Shown: positions 27,301-36,075 of the stretch, in pieces
Numbering within the stretch: position 1 is the stretch's first letter
Layout: the number at the start of each line of letters is the position of its first letter
Assembly (NCBI RefSeq): GCF_018137965.1
Contig: NZ_CP073100.1
Coordinates: 124,001 to 188,000, forward strand
DNA: 64,000 bases
DNA from: Luteolibacter ambystomatis
GTDB lineage: Bacteria; Verrucomicrobiota; Verrucomicrobiia; Verrucomicrobiales; Akkermansiaceae
Direction: 5' to 3'
Position numbers and translations under genes: made by a program
The notes under the pieces: generated by a model
What the model was told of the DNA's origin: nothing
What the model saw: the letters and a program-made list of their open reading frames with translations, nothing else
Databases searched by the model: none

Positions 27301-28898
27301 TGCAGGTCACGGGTGGCAGCCTTCTCGGACTGCGTGGCAAGGGGCACTACTACGTGGCGACCATCTCGCCCTCCACATCTCTCGTGACGGTGCAGGTGCC
27401 GCAGAACGCGGTGAATCCGAAGAGTCTCGGCAGCACCGCTTCCGCGACACTCCAGGTCGACTTCCACGACACCCTGCCGCCGATACCGCGCTTCACCAAT
27501 GTCCCGGTGTCAGTGGCCGGGACTTTCCAGCTTGGCCTGACGTTTGACGAGCCGGTCACGGGACTGACCGCGTCCGACTTCAATATCACCAATGGAACGC
27601 TGATGGGCATCGCGGCGGATGGCATGGACTATCTGCTCACCATCACGCCCGGTTCGCCGGGCACCGTAGGGGTCGAGATCCGTTCCGGTGCGGTCGTCGA
27701 TACTGCGGCGAATCTCATGGGCGCGGGCACTTCAATCTCGCTGCCTTACTCCAGCTACATCCTCGCCCGTGAAGCGGAGCAGGGCACCCTGGCGGGCGCG
27801 TTCGTGCAGGTGGCGGATGCCGCGACCAGCGGTGGCTACTACATCTGGGTGCCGCAGGGCACCCGCGGTGGCTCGACCGCGCTCGATACCAACATGAAGG
27901 CCACCTATACCTTTGTGGTGCCGCGTGCCGGACAGTACCGGGTCCGCGGCCTCGCGAGATCGGACGACCAGAGCAGCGATTCGTTCTACGTCGGCTTCGA
28001 TGGGGCGACTCCCTCGGATTGGCATACCAACCAGACGGCGGGCCAGATCGGATCGTTGCAATATTACTGGGATCTGGCGAACAGCAGTCGTGATCCGGTG
28101 AACAATCCCTCGCTGTTCACGTTGACCGCGGGCAGCCATACCATGCAGCTCTATGGCCGGGATGACGGCACGCGCATGGACCGCCTCGAGCTCCAGCCGG
28201 TGAAACCTTTCCCGATGTGGAGCGGTCCGGCCGTGGCGGTGAATGGCTCCTTCAATCTGAGCCTCAGCTTCACCGAGTCGGTCACCGGCCTCACGGTATC
28301 CGATATCACGATTACCGGCGGCCAGGTGCAGTCGATCACCGGCAGCGGCGCGAATTATGTGGTCTCGGTGTCGGCCACGTCCTCGCCCGTCACCTTGTCG
28401 CTGCCTGCGAACATGGTCACCAGCGCCTCCGCGAATGGCAACGATGCGTCCGATCCGATCAGCGTGATCTACCGTACCGCGTTCGAGCAATGGGCCTTCT
28501 CGCACGATACGGACGGCTCGCCGGGTTCGCGCCTGGCGGATGATGATGGCGATGGCGTGCCGAAGCTGCTGGAGTTCTCCTTCAACCTTGATCCGACTCT
28601 TTCGGATCGCAGGTCGCTCGATCTGACATCGTCGCCCACGGCAGGATTGCCGCGGATGATCGTCAATCCCGAGTCCGGCGGCCAGCGGCTGTGGTTGCAG
28701 TATTTGCGCCGCAAGAACGTTGCCGGGCTGACCTACACCCCGCAGTTCGGCTCGTCATTGAATGACTTCTCGGACGCCACCGGCTCGTCCATAGTGGAGA
28801 GTCTGGATGCGGATTGGGATCGCGTGAGGGTGCCGGACATGGCTCCCGCCAGCTCGGGCAGACGCTTCGGGCGCGTGAAAGTGACATTGTCGCCTTGA
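24321..28898 (+). CDS. Giant secreted propeller-cytochrome-discoidin fusion
   Basis: 1525 residues with a signal peptide (about 1-32, ending LRAQ). Residues 40-475 form a PQQ-sugar-dehydrogenase-like beta-propeller (FYSLVFHPQFGQSG, DNPWLDTQGS, AIGLRSPHT, GDVWIGDVGEGAREEI). Residues 480-800 match a c-type cytochrome-like family with LWSDGAHKLRW and two haem sites CVFCH and CSHCH. Then comes a discoidin-like carbohydrate-binding domain (TFWHTGYGTGG..), Ig-like bacterial domains, a Ca-type DTDGSPGSRLADDDGDG motif near the end and a beta-rich C-terminus. It is most likely an extracellular or periplasmic oxidase with electron transfer in one chain. The start has a GGAGG directly against ATG; no better start gives a signal peptide. 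Confidence 0.85.
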   Translation: MVIALPRPLTISRFCWVALSLGCLFSSSLRAQTGGLDAPQSVGAYFNGVFPVTSPGSATGWTTANAFPNLTFVDPLMLTEIPGTTNFLLVGKDGRLWRFANNPAVTQAQVVLALDWASKTQTSEDQGFYSLVFHPQFGQSGSPNANYAYVCYNHKPALTGADSNHSYWRVSRFTWLPASGTLDPNSEFVLINQFDPDLWHNGGAMFFDNDGFLNITCGDGGDSIGLSQALANTQKIDGGFFSGVFRIDVNNDPAKSHAIRRQPTNHAYKPAAWPNSSTQGYGIPNDNPWLDTQGSVLEEYNAIGLRSPHTAHYDTVTGDVWIGDVGEGAREEITVLPKGGNAQWGFKEGTITGPGTKPTTVIGTEVAPFYDYGRTIGSCVIGGMRYRGTKWNTYLGGKVLFGDHIRGKVWTATIGAGGAAPVIEEIITGFHTGAKAGLANFCTDSTGEVYLMDINGTNQTGGVIRKLVLQGASVEPPALLSQTGAFSNLSTLATAPGFVPFDVNTPLWSDGAHKLRWIMVPNNGSHDTAAEKITFSEKGNWVFPAGTVLMKHFEMPLDERNPSVTRRLETRFIVCTANGGKYGLTYRWNAAGTDAQLLTSGESLDYDITLNDGSTVQRRWDFPSRSDCVFCHNTTSGQALGFRTHQLNKNYTYPATGRTANQLTTFNALGMFDRTLTADEVKNFLQSRAIDDETAPMEHRVRSYMDANCSHCHQPGGLVDYFDARLNTPFNSQGLMDVAVQGHFTDLGVDGRYLKPGDPSLSAVHLRMSHSGDGVAMPPLAKNVVDEDAVALLENYLAGTTPSEFQTQVLLQARYLRLTSTAEVNGNPWTSVGELSILDDKGVAIPTNQLSVAAVDSEETVDETAPAIRAIDGDVNTFWHTGYGTGGIAALPHYITINLGSTRPVGGFVYVPRQGNQNGRIKNYQVHTSTDGVNWTLMTSGTWPNTTDTFRYDQLANSRAARCNIAGPTGVVNGAFETTITFDMDVTDFTAADVQVTGGSLLGLRGKGHYYVATISPSTSLVTVQVPQNAVNPKSLGSTASATLQVDFHDTLPPIPRFTNVPVSVAGTFQLGLTFDEPVTGLTASDFNITNGTLMGIAADGMDYLLTITPGSPGTVGVEIRSGAVVDTAANLMGAGTSISLPYSSYILAREAEQGTLAGAFVQVADAATSGGYYIWVPQGTRGGSTALDTNMKATYTFVVPRAGQYRVRGLARSDDQSSDSFYVGFDGATPSDWHTNQTAGQIGSLQYYWDLANSSRDPVNNPSLFTLTAGSHTMQLYGRDDGTRMDRLELQPVKPFPMWSGPAVAVNGSFNLSLSFTESVTGLTVSDITITGGQVQSITGSGANYVVSVSATSSPVTLSLPANMVTSASANGNDASDPISVIYRTAFEQWAFSHDTDGSPGSRLADDDGDGVPKLLEFSFNLDPTLSDRRSLDLTSSPTAGLPRMIVNPESGGQRLWLQYLRRKNVAGLTYTPQFGSSLNDFSDATGSSIVESLDADWDRVRVPDMAPASSGRRFGRVKVTLSP

Positions 28899-28914
28899 TT
28901 GATCGGATCGTCAC

Positions 28915-28950
28915 CGGGCGGCCAGCTCCCAGCTTGAAGCCGGCCGCCCG
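28915..28950 (+). terminator. GC-rich hairpin after the giant fusion gene
   Basis: CGGGCGGCC (28915-28923) and GGCCGCCCG (28942-28950) are perfect complements around an 18-nt loop, 16 bp after the stop. There is no T-run, so it is a possible terminator or attenuator before the lipoprotein gene. Confidence 0.45.
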
Positions 28951-28967
28951 CCGTGAGAGACTTGAGG

Positions 28968-29483
28968 ATGATCTCATGGAAGAACATCCTCCTGCCGGTG
29001 GTCGTCGTGTTGATGGCCGCCTGTCACTATGACAAGCCTCTGGGCGCCGTTACCGGCACGGATTCCGCTGAAAATCTGGTGGGCCGTTGGAAAATGGCGG
29101 CCAGCGAAGCGGACAGCCGGGACGAGGATCAGTATCTTGTGGTGCACCGCACCGCGGACAAGAAGCTGGTGGTGGATTATCAGGTCAGTGCCACCGAACA
29201 CTGGTATTTCACGGGCTATCCCTGCTTGTCCGGCCATCCGGAGATTCTGGAGCTCCAGTTCCTCGGAGATTCCACCGGCAAGCCGAATACCGAACACCGC
29301 TTCATGATCGTGAAGGCGAAGGTGGATGGGGATTCCCTCCAATGGGCCGCCATGGATCCGGACAAGCTGAAGCCTTCCGATGATGTGGACGCGTTCCGCA
29401 AGGCGGTGCTGAAGGAGGTCGAAGGAAACGGCGATTTTTTCGCGAAGACCCAGAAGGGAACCCGCGAGAAGACCGAGAAGTAG
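28968..29483 (+). CDS. Small lipoprotein of unknown function
   Basis: 171 residues from ATG 28968; an in-frame GTG at 28953 would add five residues. The N-terminus has a hydrophobic helix ending in the lipobox VLMAAC, so Cys is lipidated and the protein sits at the inner or outer membrane facing the periplasm. The mature part has LVGRWKMA and an EHWYFTGYP segment typical of small lipocalin-like or beta-clam proteins, then a lysine-rich tail. I cannot assign a family. The gene is convergent with the next one; stop codons are 3 bp apart. Confidence 0.7.
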   Translation: MISWKNILLPVVVVLMAACHYDKPLGAVTGTDSAENLVGRWKMAASEADSRDEDQYLVVHRTADKKLVVDYQVSATEHWYFTGYPCLSGHPEILELQFLGDSTGKPNTEHRFMIVKAKVDGDSLQWAAMDPDKLKPSDDVDAFRKAVLKEVEGNGDFFAKTQKGTREKTEK

Positions 29484-29486
29484 CTG

Positions 29487-30812
29487 CTATTCCTGTGCCA
29501 CTTTCATCCGTGGATCTGCCAAATCCAGCCGGTAGAGGATCTGGTTGTAGTCGTGACGCGGTGTTGGATCGGGATTTCCTGAGAAGGTCGCGGTGTAGGT
29601 ACCCTCGAACCAGATCACGCGACCGTTGTCTTCGGAAAACTCCGGATGCTGGACCGGGTTGTAGAAGGTGTAGTGCTGGTGGGTGATGATCTTGATGCTC
29701 TTCCGCCACGGACCTTCCGGAGCGTCCGCTTCGGCGTAGCGGATCTCACCGAGCGCCGAAGTGCCTCCGCTTTCCGTGAAAATGCTGATCCATTTCTTGC
29801 GCCACGGATTCCACTTCACGGAGCCGTTGTGGGCCTTGATCGCCTTGCCGGTGGCGGCATCGGTGAAGGCGATGTCGCAGGTGACGGCCTTCCATTCGTT
29901 CGCATCGAGCCAGCTTTCATAGCGGTCCGGCATGCGCAGGTTCGGCGTCGATTGGCCGAAGTAGATCTGATCTCCGCTGCGGAACGCGTGACCGCTCGGG
30001 AAGAGTTTTGAATCCAGGGGGATCTCCCGCACTTTCTTGAAGAGCTGTTCCTTTCCGTCGAACTCGCACAGGCCGCGCTCATAGACATCCATCGGCGGCT
30101 TGATCTTCGCATAGGTGGCGACGAGCCGGGGTTTGCCATCCTTGTCCTTCAGCGAGATCATGGAATCGAGCCACGTTGGGCCGGCACCTGGAATGGGAGC
30201 GATGCCTTTGACGAAGCCATCCGGCTGGGTGAAGTAATTGTAGGTGATCGGGCCATTCGGATCGAGCTTCAACGGCGTGGTGGCGAAGGTGGTGTTGAAG
30301 TTGCCGAGCGGATAGGACGGGCGGCTGGTGTCGCCCCACAGCCAGTAGCGTTTGCCCTCGTGCTCGGCCGTGTCCACGGTGTCGCAGCCGAACACCAGTC
30401 CGGCGGGCGGGGGAGTGGCAGTGCCATCGAAACGATGCTGGTGATAGAGCAATCCTCCGCCGGTGAGACGCTGGATGCGCTCCGCGATGTTCACGCGGGG
30501 GATCTCCACCGTCTTGCATTCGCCGGGCTTGGGCGTGACCCGCACGCCGCGGTTGCCGAAGCCATCCGCCTTCAACTCATAGCCGTGACCTGAAATTCCG
30601 AACCACACCTCGCGACCCAGCAGATCCGGATCATCGAAGGTCACCATACCCGCGTTGTCCGTGTAGTCGCTGAGCTGATGGGTCGTGGTGACGCGGATCA
30701 GCGGAACCGGCCGCTTGGTGGTGGCATCGATGATTTTCAGCGCGAAGGGCTGCTCCGCAAACGCGGTGGGAGCGAGGAACAACAACACGCCGCAGAGTGC
30801 TTCGATCTTCAT
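29487..30812 (-). CDS. Secreted beta-propeller-like protein of unknown function
   Basis: 441 residues with a signal peptide (about 1-19, AFAEQ). Residues 20-105 resemble a carboxypeptidase-regulatory-like Ig fold (PLIRVTTTHQLSDYTDNAGMVTF). The rest (110-441) has repeated Trp/Tyr/Gly-rich strands (RYWLWGDTSRPSYPLGN, TWLDSMISLKDKDGKPRLVATY, IYFGQSTPNLRMP) as in five-bladed propellers of glycoside hydrolase type, but no catalytic triad could be named with confidence. It may act on extracellular polysaccharide. It lies 35 bp after rnhA on the same strand and may be read through from it. Confidence 0.72.
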   Translation of the reverse strand: MKIEALCGVLLFLAPTAFAEQPFALKIIDATTKRPVPLIRVTTTHQLSDYTDNAGMVTFDDPDLLGREVWFGISGHGYELKADGFGNRGVRVTPKPGECKTVEIPRVNIAERIQRLTGGGLLYHQHRFDGTATPPPAGLVFGCDTVDTAEHEGKRYWLWGDTSRPSYPLGNFNTTFATTPLKLDPNGPITYNYFTQPDGFVKGIAPIPGAGPTWLDSMISLKDKDGKPRLVATYAKIKPPMDVYERGLCEFDGKEQLFKKVREIPLDSKLFPSGHAFRSGDQIYFGQSTPNLRMPDRYESWLDANEWKAVTCDIAFTDAATGKAIKAHNGSVKWNPWRKKWISIFTESGGTSALGEIRYAEADAPEGPWRKSIKIITHQHYTFYNPVQHPEFSEDNGRVIWFEGTYTATFSGNPDPTPRHDYNQILYRLDLADPRMKVAQE

Positions 30813-30847
30813 CTGCGCAAGCTAACGGGAGACGGCCGCGGCCTCTT

Positions 30848-31312
30848 TCAGCCGTCGAAACCGGCGTCTTCCGGCAGATTGCGTTCCCTGGCGGCAGCCA
30901 CGGCGAGCACGTCGCAGCGCTCGTTCTCCGTATGGCCCGCATGACCACGAACCCATTTCCACGTCATCTTGTGGGGCGCGGAGGCATTCACGAGGCGCAC
31001 CCACAGATCCTGGTTTTTCACCGGACCGCCGGTGGAGGTTTTCCAACCCTTGGCCTTCCAACCCTTGATCCAGTTCTTGATCAGGGCGTCGATCACATAG
31101 CGGGAGTCCGAATGCAACTCCACCTCGCAGGGTTCACTGAGTTCCTCCAGCGCCGTGATGGCCGCGAGCAACTCCATGCGGTTGTTGGTGGTATGGGCGT
31201 AGCCTTGCGAAAGCTCGAGGCGGTGTTTGCCATAGATCAGCACCACGCCATAGCCGCCGGGCCCGGGATTGCCCCGGCACGCGCCATCGGTGTACACGGT
31301 TACCCGTTTCAT
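30848..31312 (-). CDS. rnhA: Ribonuclease HI
   Basis: 154 residues, the standard size. It removes RNA from RNA-DNA hybrids. Catalytic acids are visible: Asp9 in [14 protein letters not shown], Glu in NRMELLAAI, Asp in [12 protein letters not shown] and the late Asp in [12 protein letters not shown]; His of GHAGHTENE is the flexible-loop residue. Substrate-handling segments [16 protein letters not shown] and WVRGHAGH are as in E. coli RNase HI. It follows kbl after a strong hairpin at 31326-31377. Confidence 0.95.
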   Translation of the reverse strand: MKRVTVYTDGACRGNPGPGGYGVVLIYGKHRLELSQGYAHTTNNRMELLAAITALEELSEPCEVELHSDSRYVIDALIKNWIKGWKAKGWKTSTGGPVKNQDLWVRLVNASAPHKMTWKWVRGHAGHTENERCDVLAVAAARERNLPEDAGFDG

Positions 31313-31325
31313 TCAGCAGTCGGAA

Positions 31326-31377
31326 GGGTGTTGAGGGGGCGGGAGCTTGTCCCGGCGGATATCGTCCCTCAACACCC
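31326..31377 (-). terminator. Hairpin between kbl and rnhA
   Basis: GGGTGTTGAGGG (31326-31337) pairs perfectly with CCCTCAACACCC (31366-31377) over 12 bp; the loop has a smaller GGGA/TCCC stem. It follows the kbl stop by 19 bp. Probably terminates kbl transcripts; no T-run on the minus strand. Confidence 0.55.
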
Positions 31378-31396
31378 AACTTTCAATTCAAGGCTC

Positions 31397-32593
31397 TCAA
31401 ATCACGCCGAGATCCTTGCCCGCCTTCACAAACGCTTCGATGCCCTTGTCGAGCTGCTCGCGGGTGTGGGCGGCGCTGATCTGGGTGCGGATGCGGGCGG
31501 TGCCCTGCGGGACCACCGGGTAGAAGAAACCCACGGCATAGACACCGTTGTCCAAAAGCTTCTCGGAGAATTTCTGCGACAACGCGGCGTCGCCCAGCAT
31601 CACCGGCGAGATCGGGTGATCCTTGCCCGCGATGGTGAAGCCGGTGCTGGCCATCGCCTCGCGGAAGTAGCGGGCGTTGTCCTTCACTCGGTCGGCGAAC
31701 TCGGTGGACGCTTCGAGCATCTCGAACACGGCGAGCGAGGCGGCGACGATCGGCGGCGCGATGGTGTTCGAGAACAGATACGGGCGGGAGCGCTGGCGAA
31801 GCAGGTCGATGATTTCCTTCTTGCCGGAGGTGTAGCCGCCGGATGCACCGCCGAGTGCCTTGCCGAGCGTGCCGGTGGTGAGATCGATCTTGCCGAAGAG
31901 TCCGCAGTGTTCGTGCGTGCCACGGCCGCGTTCACCGAGGAAGCCGGTGGAATGGCAATCGTCGAAGTGGACGATGGCGCCGTACTTCGCGGCCAGTTCA
32001 TGCACCTTGTCGAGCTGGGCGATGATGCCATCCATCGAGAAGACACCATCGGTGGTGATGAGCTTGAAGCGCGCGCCGGCGGCATCGGCTTCCTGGAGCT
32101 TGGCTTCGAGGTCGGCCATGTCGTTGTTGGCGTAGCGGAAGCGCTTCGCCTTGCAGAGGCGTACGCCATCGATGATCGAGGCGTGGTTGAGCGAGTCGGA
32201 GATCACCGCGTCTTCCGGGCCGAGCACGACCTCGAAGAGTCCGCCGTTCGCATCGAAGCAGGACGGATAGAGAATGGTGTCCTCGGTGCCGAGGAAGGAG
32301 GAGATTTTTTCCTCAAGCTGCTTGTGCAGGGTCTGGGTGCCGCAGATGAAGCGGACGGAGGCCATGCCAAATCCCCAGCGGTCCAGCGATGCCTTGGCGG
32401 CTTCCACGACCTGCGGATGGTCGGCGAGTCCCAGGTAGTTGTTCGCGCACATGTTGATGACCGTGCGGCCGTCCTTGAGGCGGACGGTGGAGTTCTGGGT
32501 GGAGTCGATGAGACGCTCGCGCTTGTAGAGACCCGCGTGGTCGATCTCGGCGAGGGTTTGCTGGAGATGGGAAACGAAGCTGTCCGGAAACAT
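31397..32593 (-). CDS. kbl: Glycine C-acetyltransferase (2-amino-3-ketobutyrate CoA ligase)
   Basis: 398 residues from ATG 32593 (an earlier in-frame codon adds seven residues). It is a PLP enzyme of the alpha-oxoamine synthase family. Landmarks: Gly-rich [10 protein letters not shown], active-site lead FHDDCHST ([23 protein letters not shown]), PLP lysine in [18 protein letters not shown] and [12 protein letters not shown]. It converts glycine and acetyl-CoA to 2-amino-3-ketobutyrate or the reverse, in threonine breakdown. No threonine dehydrogenase gene is adjacent, which is common in this phylum. Related family members (8-amino-7-oxononanoate synthase) differ in the N-terminal NMCANNYL motif seen here. 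Confidence 0.9.
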   Translation of the reverse strand: MFPDSFVSHLQQTLAEIDHAGLYKRERLIDSTQNSTVRLKDGRTVINMCANNYLGLADHPQVVEAAKASLDRWGFGMASVRFICGTQTLHKQLEEKISSFLGTEDTILYPSCFDANGGLFEVVLGPEDAVISDSLNHASIIDGVRLCKAKRFRYANNDMADLEAKLQEADAAGARFKLITTDGVFSMDGIIAQLDKVHELAAKYGAIVHFDDCHSTGFLGERGRGTHEHCGLFGKIDLTTGTLGKALGGASGGYTSGKKEIIDLLRQRSRPYLFSNTIAPPIVAASLAVFEMLEASTEFADRVKDNARYFREAMASTGFTIAGKDHPISPVMLGDAALSQKFSEKLLDNGVYAVGFFYPVVPQGTARIRTQISAAHTREQLDKGIEAFVKAGKDLGVI

Positions 32594-32677
32594 GACGGGC
32601 CGAGGATGAACCACGAAGCCCGCCCGATGACACGAATTTTTTCCATCCGGCGGGGATTCCGGTTGGCTGCAACCTGT

Positions 32678-33505
32678 TCAGGGCGGAGGAGTTTCTCCTT
32701 CAGCCTCCGGGCGTCGCGGAACCGGAGCATTCGGGTGCGGCTTGGAAGGAGCCGCTTTTTTCTTCGGCTCCGGGACGGGGGCATCGTGGGATTTGTGGCG
32801 GGGAAGATTGGCCAGAGGAAGTCCGGCTTCGATCGCGGGCAGGGGGGAGTGACGCAGTCGTGAGTGACCGTCGTCCGGCAGATGCAGGGGTGCCCGAATG
32901 GTGGACTGGGCCGCACCGAGATTCAGAATGATCGCCGTGAGAAAGGCGGCGGAGATCGTCATGCACGCGAGCGGGAACCACCAGTATTCCGAATCCTGCA
33001 TGAAGCGGGAGGAGAGGTTGAACGTCACCCAGCCCAGCCACCAGTGCATCACCAGGCCCTTGATGCTTTTCCGGTCGGTGTGGCGGTAGGTGACCTGGAT
33101 GATCTCCCGCATCGCGAGGCAGGGACCGGCGAGGTTGTAGAAGGGAATGAAATAGGATCCCACCGCCATCCCGGGCTTGGTGTCCATCCGCTCCAGACGC
33201 CAGGCATTGGATGAACAACGATAGGTCCACATCAGGAAGGTGATCACCGTGCCGATGAACGTCAGTCCGGTGCCCACGGCCGGAAGTTCGGACTGTGCCG
33301 CATCCTCCATGTAGAGACCGGACATCCCGGCTTCCATCCACCCGAATACGATCCGGCAGAATGCATAGAGCCAGAGGAAACCCACCGCCAGCCATCCGAG
33401 CGTGCGGGGATCCTGCAACTCCTGTCCATCCGCCCGCAATATCGCTCCGGTCGGAGCGTCGGTGGTGGCCGGAGCGGCGTAGGGATTGTCCGGGAGTTCG
33501 GCCAT
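32678..33505 (-). CDS. DUF4328-type membrane protein with Pro-rich tail
   Basis: 275 residues. The N-terminal MAELPDNPYAAP peptide is typical of small membrane proteins of Planctomycetes and Verrucomicrobia. About five membrane helices follow, with DUF4328 motifs TFLMWTYRCSSNAWRLE and PGMAVGSYFIPFYNL....REI. The last 70 residues are Pro/Lys/Arg-rich (APVPEPKKKAAPSKPHP), likely cytoplasmic. Function unknown. It lies 40 bp downstream of proA, same strand, possibly cotranscribed. Confidence 0.8.
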   Translation of the reverse strand: MAELPDNPYAAPATTDAPTGAILRADGQELQDPRTLGWLAVGFLWLYAFCRIVFGWMEAGMSGLYMEDAAQSELPAVGTGLTFIGTVITFLMWTYRCSSNAWRLERMDTKPGMAVGSYFIPFYNLAGPCLAMREIIQVTYRHTDRKSIKGLVMHWWLGWVTFNLSSRFMQDSEYWWFPLACMTISAAFLTAIILNLGAAQSTIRAPLHLPDDGHSRLRHSPLPAIEAGLPLANLPRHKSHDAPVPEPKKKAAPSKPHPNAPVPRRPEAEGETPPP

Positions 33506-33545
33506 GCTCCTTCAGCATGGCCGAAAAGGTTGGAAGCCGCACGCG

Positions 33546-34814
33546 CTATTCGATCCGGCCGCGGGTTTGGCCTTCGCCGCGGATACGGTATTGGTAGCTC
33601 GTCAGCTCGCGCAGCCCCATCGGTCCACGGGCGTGGAGTTTGTCCGTGGAAATGCCGATTTCCGCGCCGAAGCCGAACTCGCCGCCATCCGCAAAACGGG
33701 TGGAGACATTGTGGAAGACGCAGGCGGAATCGACTTCGCTCAGGAAACGCTCCGCTGCGATCTGGTCGGCGGTGACGATGCAATCGCTGTGATGCGAGCC
33801 GTACTTGTTGATGTGGGCCACGGCTTCATCGAGCGACGCCACCACCTTGATCGAAAGGATCAGGTCGAGGTATTCCGTGCTCCAGTCTTCCTCGGTGGCG
33901 TGCGCCACTCCGATGATCGCGGCAGTGCGGGCACAGCCGCGCAACTCGACACCTTTCGCACGCAGCGTCTCTGCAACCTTCGGGAGGAAGGTGGGCGCGA
34001 TGGTTTCGTGGACGAGCAGGGTTTCCAGCGCGTTGCAGACGCCGGGCTTGTGGGTCTTCGCATCCACGGTCAGGTGAACCCCCATATCGAGATCCGCCGC
34101 GGGATCGATGTAGAGATGGCAGATGCCGTCGTAGTGCTTGATGACGGGCATGCGTGCCAGCGAGACCACGGTCTCAATGAGGCCCTTGCCGCCGCGGGGG
34201 ATGATCAGGTCCAGCCACTTGTCCATGCCCGCGAGGATGCCAACGCTCTCGCGGTCGGTGAAGGGGATGAGCTGGATCGCATGCTCGGGCAATCCGGCAT
34301 GCTCGCCTCCGGCCTGGAGTGCGTTGGCGATGGCTTGGTTGGAATGAAGCGCTTCGCTGCCGCCGCGCAGGATGGTGGCATTGCCGGTCTTGAAGCACAG
34401 CACCGCTGCGTCCGCGGTCACATTGGGACGGCTTTCGTAAATGATGCCGATGGTGCCGATGGGCACGCGGATCTGCTCGATGCGGATGCCGTTGGGGCGG
34501 GTCCAGGAATCGAGCACCTCGCCGACGGGGTCAGGCAGCGAGGCCACCTGGTCGATGCCGGCGGCCATCGCTTCGATGCGAGCGTCATCAAGCTTCAGGC
34601 GGTCGAGCATCGCCTTGGACAGACCCTTGGCTTCACCGGCTTCGAGGTCCACAGTGTTCGCGGCGATCAGTTCCGGCGCGCGCAGGCGCAGTTCACCCGC
34701 CATCGCGTGAAGGATGCGGTTCTTCGCCTCCGATGGCAGCAGGGCCAGGCGGTGCGCGGCGGCACGGGCTTGTTGGCCCATCTGGTGGATCGTCTGGCGG
34801 AGCGCTTCGGACAT
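33546..34814 (-). CDS. proA: Glutamate-5-semialdehyde dehydrogenase (gamma-glutamyl phosphate reductase)
   Basis: 422 residues, family length. It reduces glutamyl-5-phosphate with NADPH, second step of proline synthesis. The catalytic cysteine is in THKPGVCNALETLLV. Other family motifs: NILRGGSEALHSNQAI, DLIIPRGGKGL, GICHLYIDPAADL and the C-terminal FGFGAEIGISTDKLHARGPMGL. It is 67 bp downstream of proB on the same strand, so the two genes of the pathway form an operon here. Confidence 0.96.
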   Translation of the reverse strand: MSEALRQTIHQMGQQARAAAHRLALLPSEAKNRILHAMAGELRLRAPELIAANTVDLEAGEAKGLSKAMLDRLKLDDARIEAMAAGIDQVASLPDPVGEVLDSWTRPNGIRIEQIRVPIGTIGIIYESRPNVTADAAVLCFKTGNATILRGGSEALHSNQAIANALQAGGEHAGLPEHAIQLIPFTDRESVGILAGMDKWLDLIIPRGGKGLIETVVSLARMPVIKHYDGICHLYIDPAADLDMGVHLTVDAKTHKPGVCNALETLLVHETIAPTFLPKVAETLRAKGVELRGCARTAAIIGVAHATEEDWSTEYLDLILSIKVVASLDEAVAHINKYGSHHSDCIVTADQIAAERFLSEVDSACVFHNVSTRFADGGEFGFGAEIGISTDKLHARGPMGLRELTSYQYRIRGEGQTRGRIE

Positions 34815-34881
34815 GGCGGGAGTAAACGGCGGATTTGGAAAAACCCAACCCCGAATCCGCGATCAAGGCTGGCGTGGAAAA

Positions 34882-35655
34882 TCAGAGCTTCGGCAGGAAA
34901 CGGGTCGAGAGACCGTTGCCCGCGAGGATTCCGGCCAAACGCTCCGGATGACGGCCGTGGGCGATGTGGGTCTCGATGCCGTTTTCCACCGCGAGGCGGA
35001 CGGCGGCGAGCTTCGAGGCCATGCCACCGATTGAGAACTTGCCGCGGTCATCGCGAACGTGGCCCAGCACGTCGTCAATGTCCGCCACTTCCGGCACCAC
35101 TTCGCTGGTCTGCGGATGTAGCAGACCGTCCACGCTGGTGAGCAGCACCAGACGCCTCGCTCCGGCGAGCACCGAAACGCGGGCGGACAGCATGTCGTTG
35201 TCGCCGAATTTCAGCTCTTCCACCGCCACCGAGTCGTTCTCGTTGATGATCGGCAGAATGCGCTTTTCCGCCAGCAGGCGTCGCAGTGTGTCGGATACGT
35301 AAGCCGCACGCTCCGGAGTGGAGAGATCGCCCGCGGTCAGCAGCACCTGGGCGACGGTGATGTCGAAGTTCGCGAACAGGCTGCCGTAAACGTGCATCAG
35401 GCGGGCCTGACCCACCGCCGCGCAAGCCTGGCGGGTGGCGGTATCGGACGGGTAGGCATCCAGTCCCAGCGCGGAAACACCGGAGCCGACGGCACCGGAG
35501 GACACCAGCAGGCAGCGGTGACCGGCATCGATCAATCCGGCGATGCCAGCGACGAAGTGGACCAACTGGGCGCGGTCGAGCGTGCCATCGGACGATTTCG
35601 TCAGTACGCCGGTACCGGCCTTGAGAACGGTGAGATCGGGAAGCAGGGAAGACAT
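34882..35655 (-). CDS. proB: Glutamate 5-kinase, short form without PUA domain
   Basis: 257 residues. It phosphorylates L-glutamate as the first step in proline synthesis. Amino-acid-kinase motifs are clear: VLKAGTGVLT, LLVSSGAVGSGVSALGL, PIINENDSVAVEELKFGDND, DGLLHP and FSIGGMASKLAAVRLAVENGI. The C-terminal PUA domain of E. coli-type enzymes (about 110 more residues) is absent; the short form is known in many bacteria. It precedes proA. Directly upstream on the same strand lies a toxin-antitoxin pair, 15 bp from the start of proB. Confidence 0.94.
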   Translation of the reverse strand: MSSLLPDLTVLKAGTGVLTKSSDGTLDRAQLVHFVAGIAGLIDAGHRCLLVSSGAVGSGVSALGLDAYPSDTATRQACAAVGQARLMHVYGSLFANFDITVAQVLLTAGDLSTPERAAYVSDTLRRLLAEKRILPIINENDSVAVEELKFGDNDMLSARVSVLAGARRLVLLTSVDGLLHPQTSEVVPEVADIDDVLGHVRDDRGKFSIGGMASKLAAVRLAVENGIETHIAHGRHPERLAGILAGNGLSTRFLPKL

Positions 35656-35670
35656 GGCAATAGAGGGAAA

Positions 35671-36072
35671 TCAGCGGTGCCGTCCGAGATACTTCTCGGG
35701 AGACAGAGCGGGTATGGGGGATTTGGTGAAATCCTTGAGATTGCGGGTAATGATGAAATCCGCTTTGCAGGCTGTTGCCGCGGCGGCCTGAAGGGCATCT
35801 TCGAAGTCCTTGAAGTCCCATTGGAGCGCCAGTTTGGCATGGGCCTGTCCCGTTTCGGAAATACGTGCCCAATCGAGAAGGCCTCCGACTACCGCGGACA
35901 CCTTCTTTTTGTCCTCTCTGGCAACGAAGTATGCCAACGTGGCCAAGGTGTGCCAGGCAATCCACCCTTCGTCAGGACCGGAACAACGTCTGATAATCTC
36001 AGCGGAAGTTTCCCTGCCAGCGCGATCGAGGAGGACATCGAGGAGGATGTTGAGATCGACAAGCAGGCGCAC
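35671..36072 (-). CDS. PIN-domain toxin (VapC-like)
   Basis: 133 residues. The PIN fold acids are in place: Asp6 in LLVDLNILLDVLLD, a middle Glu/Asp region with DFKDFEDALQ and the late Asp in FIITRNLKDF. PIN toxins cleave RNA, commonly tRNA or rRNA, and are neutralised by the antitoxin. It begins 3 bp after the antitoxin stop, in the antitoxin-toxin order typical of this family. It sits between the pyrophosphatase and proB genes in an otherwise housekeeping run, so a past insertion is likely. Confidence 0.85.
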   Translation of the reverse strand: MRLLVDLNILLDVLLDRAGRETSAEIIRRCSGPDEGWIAWHTLATLAYFVAREDKKKVSAVVGGLLDWARISETGQAHAKLALQWDFKDFEDALQAAAATACKADFIITRNLKDFTKSPIPALSPEKYLGRHR

Positions 36073-36075
36073 GGT

